DNA of 64,000 nucleotides from Nocardia wallacei (GTDB lineage: Bacteria > Actinomycetota > Actinomycetes > Mycobacteriales > Mycobacteriaceae). The translations under genes were made by a program, and so were the position numbers. The notes below the pieces were generated by a model. It was not told where the DNA came from and made no database searches. It worked only from the letters and a program-made list of their open reading frames with translations. The stretch is from NCBI RefSeq assembly GCF_014466955.1, contig NZ_AP023396.1:2852001-2916000 (forward strand), given 5' to 3'. Below, piece after piece: positions 59,919-64,000 of this stretch. The stretch's first letter is position 1, and each line of letters starts with the position of its first letter.

Positions 59919-60275
59919 TCAGAGCCCGCCCGGATGCGCCAGGTCGTAGGCGCGGGAGAGTTTCCGGGGGACGACCATGCGCCAGGCGTCGACGACGAGT
60001 TCCCGGGCTTCGGCCGGGTCCAGGGCCGCGAGGTCGGCGTGGATCCAGTTGAAACGCATGTCCGATGCCGACGGCAGCTGGAACTTGTGCGGCTCGTTCG
60101 CGACGAACGCCGCTCGCTCCTCCTTGGGGAACGCGAAACCCATCACGGTCTCGTCCAGGGAGAACGCCACGTAGACGATCTGCTTGACACGAAACTTCAA
60201 CCTGCCGTGGACATAGACCCGGTACGAGCGCTCCAACTCGGCCCCCAGCGGGCTGACATCCTCGATTACCGCCAT
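59919..60275 (-). CDS. MmcQ/YjbR family protein
   Basis: A 118-residue protein with AGGAG before ATG 60275. RSYRVYVHGRLKFRVKQIVY, VAFSLDETVMGFAFPKEERA and the C-terminal ELVVDAWRMVVPRKLSRAYD are MmcQ/YjbR (CyaY-like fold) landmarks. Despite the family's name, DNA binding is unproven for most members. Divergent from the second ArnT-like gene. Confidence 0.7.
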   Translation of the reverse strand: MAVIEDVSPLGAELERSYRVYVHGRLKFRVKQIVYVAFSLDETVMGFAFPKEERAAFVANEPHKFQLPSASDMRFNWIHADLAALDPAEARELVVDAWRMVVPRKLSRAYDLAHPGGL

Positions 60276-60408
60276 GGTCCGACTCCTGTCTGCCGATCTG
60301 TACAGAAGCTTCGACTACAGAGCTACCCGGAATTCATCGCCGGGGCTCCCAGGAAATCCACAGCTCGGGCGCAGGCGGCGGCCACGATGGGTGAGCAGGA
60401 TCGGACCG

Positions 60409-62523
60409 GTGACTTCGACCGTGCTGGAATCTGTGGAAGTGCCCGCCGAGCGACCGCGGCCCGTGGACGCGCGCGCCCGCATGTGGCGGCGGCTGTCGCT
60501 GGCGGGTCTGCTGGCGGTGACCGCGGTGCTGTACTTGTGGGGCCTCGGGGCCGGTGGCTGGGCCAACCAGTTCTATGCCGCCGCGGTGCAGGCGGGCTCG
60601 ACCAGCTGGAAGGCGATGCTGTTCGGGTCCAGCGACGCCGCCAACGCGATCACCGTGGACAAGACTCCGGGCGCGCTGTGGGTGATGGATCTGTCGGCGC
60701 GGGTGTTCGGGTTCAACTCGTGGAGTCTGCTGGCGCCGCAGGCGCTGGAGGGGGTGGCCGCGGTCGGCGTGCTGTACGCGGCCGTGCGACGGGCCAGCGG
60801 GCACTGGCCGGGGATCCTGGCAGGGGCGGTGCTGGCGCTGACTCCGGTGGCGGCGTTGATGTTTCGCTACGACAACCCGGACGCGCTGCTGGTGCTGCTG
60901 CTGACCGCCGCGGCCTACTGTGTGCTGCGCTCGGTCGAAAAGGGCGCTGCCGCATGGTGGTTGCCGCTGGCGGGGGTGGCCGTCGGGTTCGGTTTCCTGG
61001 CCAAGATGATGCAGGCGTTCCTGGTGCTTCCCGCCTTCGCCGTGGTGTATCTGCTCGCGGCGCAGGTGCCGTGGCGGACCCGGATCGCCCGATCGGTGGC
61101 GGCCGTGCTCGCCATGGTGGTGTCGGCGGGGTGGTACCTGCTGCTGGTGGAGCTGTGGCCCGCGGGTTCCCGTCCGTACATCGGCGGATCGCAGGACAAC
61201 AGCATTATCGAATTGACCCTCGGGTACAACGGTTTCGGCCGGATCACCGGCAACGAGACCGGCGGCTTGGGCAACACCAACTTCGACGCCGGATGGGACC
61301 GGCTGTTCGCTTACCAGATGGGCGGCCAGGTGGCGTGGTTGCTGCCGGCGGCGGTGATCCTGGGCGTGGCCGGTCTGTGGCTGCGGCGGCGGGCGCCGCG
61401 CACGGACGCGGTACGGGCGGCGCTGCTGCTGTGGCTGGGCTGGCTGGTCGTGACCGGCGTGGTGTTCAGCTTCTCCAACGGCATCCTGCACCCGTATTAC
61501 ACGGTGGCCTTGGCTCCGGCCATCGGCGGCGCGGTGGGCGTGGGCGCGGCCTCGGTGTGGCGGCGGCGCAACGATCTTCGCGCGAACCTGGTCCTCGCGG
61601 GTGCGCTGGCGGCCACCGTCTGGCTCGCCTCCGTGCTACTGCGGCGCACCCCGGACTGGCTGCCGTGGCTGGCACCGGCGATCGTGGTCGCGGGCGTGCC
61701 GGGCACTGTGCTTCTGCTGGTGCGGCACCGGCTCCCGAACGTGGTCGCCGCCGGTTCGGTCACCCTTGCGCTGCTCGCCGCCGGAGCGGGACCGGCCGCG
61801 TATTCCCTTGCCACGGTTGCCGATACGCATTCGGGCGCCATGCCCTCCGCGGGCCCGGCGGGCGCGGGTCACTTCGGCCCGGGCGGCCCCCGCCCCGGCG
61901 GCGGAGACGGCCGGGCACCCGACGGCCGCACCACCACCGGTCCCTTCGCCCAACCGGACGGACGCCCCCAATCCGGCACCGGTCCGATGCCGAGCACCGG
62001 CGTCCGGTCCGGTGCTGGGGTCGTGCCGGGGGCCGGGGTGCAATCGGGTGCTGGGGTCGTGCCGGGGGCCGGGGTGCAGTCCGGTGCTGGGGCGGCAGGG
62101 GCGACTGTGGATGGTGGTGTGGGTGTGCGGACCGGTGGGATGGGGATGGGCGGGCCTTTCGGGGCGGTGAAGCCGGGGGCGAACATCGTGGCGGCGCTGC
62201 GGGCCGACGCGGGTGCTTACACCTGGGCGGCCGCGATGATCGGTTCCGACAACGCCGCCGCGTATCAGCTGGCCACCGGGGAGCCGGTGATGGCGATCGG
62301 CGGCTACAACGGCACCGACCCGGCGCCCACCCTGGCGCAGTTCCAGCAGTATGTGGCCCAGCACCGGATCCACTACTTCATCGACGGCTCGGTGATGTTC
62401 GGCATGCGCGGCGCGACCACCGGCAGCCAGGAGTCAGCTGCGATCGCCGCCTGGGTGAAGGCCCACTACCCGGCCCGGACCATCGACGGCGTAACCGTCT
62501 ACGACCTCACCACCACGGCCTGA
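60409..62523 (+). CDS. ArnT/YkcB-like membrane glycosyltransferase, second copy
   Basis: About 704 residues from GTG 60409 (AGCAGGA upstream). It is homologous to 55250 throughout: WANQFYAAAVQAGSTSWKAM, NAITVDKTPGALWVMDLSAR, FRYDNPDALLVLLLTAAAYC, ILHPYYTVALAPAIGGAVGV. The Gly/Pro insert comes late (about 505-600) and includes a 36-bp tandem repeat encoding SGAGVVPGAGVQ units. The C-terminal cap has FIDGSVMFGMRGATTGSQES. The two copies probably arose by duplication and now glycosylate different acceptors. Confidence 0.85.
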   Translation: MTSTVLESVEVPAERPRPVDARARMWRRLSLAGLLAVTAVLYLWGLGAGGWANQFYAAAVQAGSTSWKAMLFGSSDAANAITVDKTPGALWVMDLSARVFGFNSWSLLAPQALEGVAAVGVLYAAVRRASGHWPGILAGAVLALTPVAALMFRYDNPDALLVLLLTAAAYCVLRSVEKGAAAWWLPLAGVAVGFGFLAKMMQAFLVLPAFAVVYLLAAQVPWRTRIARSVAAVLAMVVSAGWYLLLVELWPAGSRPYIGGSQDNSIIELTLGYNGFGRITGNETGGLGNTNFDAGWDRLFAYQMGGQVAWLLPAAVILGVAGLWLRRRAPRTDAVRAALLLWLGWLVVTGVVFSFSNGILHPYYTVALAPAIGGAVGVGAASVWRRRNDLRANLVLAGALAATVWLASVLLRRTPDWLPWLAPAIVVAGVPGTVLLLVRHRLPNVVAAGSVTLALLAAGAGPAAYSLATVADTHSGAMPSAGPAGAGHFGPGGPRPGGGDGRAPDGRTTTGPFAQPDGRPQSGTGPMPSTGVRSGAGVVPGAGVQSGAGVVPGAGVQSGAGAAGATVDGGVGVRTGGMGMGGPFGAVKPGANIVAALRADAGAYTWAAAMIGSDNAAAYQLATGEPVMAIGGYNGTDPAPTLAQFQQYVAQHRIHYFIDGSVMFGMRGATTGSQESAAIAAWVKAHYPARTIDGVTVYDLTTTA
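62011..62092 (+). repeat. 36-bp tandem repeat in the second glycosyltransferase gene
   Basis: Two full copies (62011-62046, 62047-62082) and the start of a third (62083-62092), nearly identical, encoding SGAGVVPGAGVQ in the Gly/Pro-rich linker. Confidence 0.85.
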
Positions 62524-62640
62524 CCCGCCGAACCACGCCCGTCGACGAATTTTCGCAAAGCGATTACGCGGTTCGGTGCGGTGGGTAAACATCAATGGTC
62601 GGTGCCGGTTCGCCGGCGGGTCCCGGACAGGAGGCCTCTG

Positions 62641-62868
62641 ATGTGGCGAGATATCACGAGATCGGTGGTGTGGAAGCACCTGATGCGCGGCATCGTGCTG
62701 CTCGGCTCCGCGTCGTGCGGGGCGGCCGGGGTCTACGCCGAGTACCACCGTGCGCTGCAGGACGCCGCCGCGGCCCAGCCTGCCCTGTCGACGGAGCCGG
62801 ACTGGTCGATCCCGCACCGGTGGTACGAGCAGGCCCACCACTCGGGCCGCCCCGATCTGTCCTGGTGA
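62641..62868 (+). CDS. small single-pass membrane protein
   Basis: A 75-residue protein from ATG 62641, preceded by AGGAGG. The N-terminal part MWRDITRSVVWKHLMRGIVL leads into one helix (MRGIVLLGSASCGAAGVYAE), and a short polar C-terminus follows (TEPDWSIPHRWYEQAHHSGR). No family recognised. Confidence 0.6.
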   Translation: MWRDITRSVVWKHLMRGIVLLGSASCGAAGVYAEYHRALQDAAAAQPALSTEPDWSIPHRWYEQAHHSGRPDLSW

Positions 62869-62899
62869 GTGCCCGGCCGCGCCCGGGAACCCGAGTGGT

Positions 62900-63811
62900 T
62901 CAGCGAGCCCGCAGGATCTGCCTGGGCCACGACACCGGCACCGCGAGCAACCGCGCGTCGCGGGTGGGGCGCTGATCGGGCTCGAAGAGCGAAGGCGCGG
63001 TGCACAGGAACAGCGTTCGGCCGTCGGGACCGCCCAGAGCGCAGTCGAAAACCCCTGCGTCGACTCGTATTTCGTCGACCAGGCCGCCGCCCTCGCGGAC
63101 GCGGACGGCCCGGCCGTGCAGGCAGTCCGCGACCCAGACCGCGTCGTCGGCGTCCGCGCACAGGCCGCCCGGGGCCACCGCGGGCCGGGGCATCGGCCCG
63201 CCGCCCCACTCGACCTGGGTGGCCGGTCCGAAGGCCGCCCACGTCCGCCGATTGATCAGGCCGCCGTTCGGGGCGATGTCGAAGGCGGTGATCCGATCGT
63301 CGGCGGTCTCCGCCACCACCAGTACCTCCCGGGACAGAATCGCCATGCCGTTGGGAAACGCCAGATCCTCGGCCACCACGGTGACCGGACCGTCCGGGTC
63401 GACCCGGACCAGCCCGCTCGATCTGATCGGCTCACCCGCCGCCGGATCGAATCCGAAATTGCCCACATAGGCGCGCCCGCGCGCGTCCACCACCATCTCG
63501 TTGGCGTCGCCCGGCAGCACCGCGGACAGATCGGCGTACTCGGTGACCGCGCCCCGGTGGTCCCGCACCAGCAACCGGCGGTCCTTCATCGACACGATGA
63601 GCAGCCTGTCGTCCGGCAGGAAGCCGAGCCCGCCGGGCCGGCCGGGCACCTCGGCCACCACCTCCACGGCCCCGTGCCCGTCGGTCGCGAGCACCCGCCC
63701 GGTGCTGAAGTCCGACACCCACAGTCTGCCTCGATGCCACAGCGGCGACCCGAGATACGAGCAGTTGTCCAGGGCCGCACCCACCCGGCGAACCGGGCGC
63801 GCGGACCTCAC
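62900..63811 (-). CDS. SMP-30/gluconolactonase family protein
   Basis: A 303-residue six-bladed propeller from GTG 63811. NCSYLGSPLWHRGRLWVSDF holds the usual first-blade Glu/Ser region (E-to-S replacement in the LGESPLW consensus), then RPGGLGFLPDDRLLIVSMKD, GDANEMVVDARGRAYVGNFG (the metal-binding Asn and Asp), LAFPNGMAILSREVLVVAET and APGGLCADADDAVWVADCLH. Members are metal-dependent lactonases or esterases. The Glu normally in the first blade appears as Ser here (YLGSPLW), so its activity needs care. Confidence 0.8.
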   Translation of the reverse strand: MRSARPVRRVGAALDNCSYLGSPLWHRGRLWVSDFSTGRVLATDGHGAVEVVAEVPGRPGGLGFLPDDRLLIVSMKDRRLLVRDHRGAVTEYADLSAVLPGDANEMVVDARGRAYVGNFGFDPAAGEPIRSSGLVRVDPDGPVTVVAEDLAFPNGMAILSREVLVVAETADDRITAFDIAPNGGLINRRTWAAFGPATQVEWGGGPMPRPAVAPGGLCADADDAVWVADCLHGRAVRVREGGGLVDEIRVDAGVFDCALGGPDGRTLFLCTAPSLFEPDQRPTRDARLLAVPVSWPRQILRAR

Positions 63812-63891
63812 TGCCCCACTCCGCTACAGCACTTCATCGCGACCATCCATGGGTTCGATCGGGCGCCGCCCCGCCGACCGGACGGCTGTCG

Positions 63892-64000
63892 TCACCGCGC
63901 TGTGCCGACAGCGACGGGTATCGACAACGGACCGATGGTGAAGAAGGACGGTGAATAGGTGATGTCGTTCGGGTCGACCAGTACCGCGAGCTCTGGCAAT
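63892..64000 (-). CDS. C-terminal end of a gene running out of the window
   Basis: On the minus strand the frame ending at TGA 63892-63894 is open to the window edge and reads LPELAVLVDPNDITYSPSFF, later TIGPLSIPVAVGTAR. The beta-like alternation and the small C-terminus would fit a secreted or envelope protein, but the fragment is too short to identify. Confidence 0.4.
   Translation of the reverse strand, partial: LPELAVLVDPNDITYSPSFFTIGPLSIPVAVGTAR

Overview
The window is high-GC, densely coded actinomycete chromosome. The gene content points to a mycolic-acid actinomycete, most likely Nocardia or a close relative. Supporting features are many TetR-type regulators with short palindromic operators, F420-dependent LLM oxidoreductases, a DUF35/lipid-transfer-protein thiolase pair behind a KstR-like site, a bacterial protein O-mannosyltransferase, LAL-type LuxR regulators, and several genes with the leaderless promoter layout common in this group. 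Genus is inference; no rRNA or tRNA gene was seen.

Layout. 1-5.9 kb: the C-terminal part of a STAND/beta-propeller protein, a small secreted protein, and two adjacent damaged membrane-protein genes (a frameshifted SulP permease and an internally deleted Sap/GAP protein). 6-11.3 kb: an alpha/beta hydrolase facing its TetR regulator, a saccharopine-dehydrogenase-like protein, and a MarR-CocE esterase pair. 11.4-17.7 kb: a secreted glycine-rich protein, a fucose-isomerase-like protein and a 1341-residue multidomain protein with a GH19 lysozyme/chitinase-like C-terminus. 17.9-21.2 kb: a dehydrogenase-TetR pair, then a DUF35 plus thiolase pair. 21.2-28.2 kb: a candidate small biosynthetic cluster (type III PKS, resorcylate-decarboxylase-like amidohydrolase, MFS exporter) divergent from a 977-residue LAL regulator, with a perfect 16-bp palindrome between them that resembles known LAL operators.

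28.3-37.7 kb: a thioesterase, small membrane and hypothetical proteins, a second ATPase-LuxR regulator, and a translationally coupled trio (small membrane protein, membrane-fused linalool dehydratase/isomerase-like protein, P450 without the ExxR arginine). 37.7-50 kb: a secreted 36-bp-repeat protein, two LLM oxidoreductases, an MFS transporter carrying three beta-sandwich domains, a membrane-tethered PstS-like protein, a Tat-exported DAPG-hydrolase-like protein, gene remnants, and a TetR/MHS-transporter pair. 50.0-53.3 kb: a visibly AT-richer three-gene minus-strand cassette (135-aa helical protein, internally duplicated RmlC-like cupin, 449-aa protein of no recognised family). This is my best candidate for an undescribed system. 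53.5-64 kb: a protein mannosyltransferase and two ArnT/YkcB-like glycosyltransferases enclosing a YCII protein, two paralogous alpha/beta hydrolases, a secreted protein and a YjbR protein, followed by an SMP-30-type lactonase and the cut end of another gene.

How the genes may work together. The PKS product would be decarboxylated and exported under LAL control. The LDI-like protein and P450 would act on a shared, possibly terpenoid, substrate. The glycosyltransferases are envelope functions. These roles rest on recognised families plus gene order and were not tested by any search.
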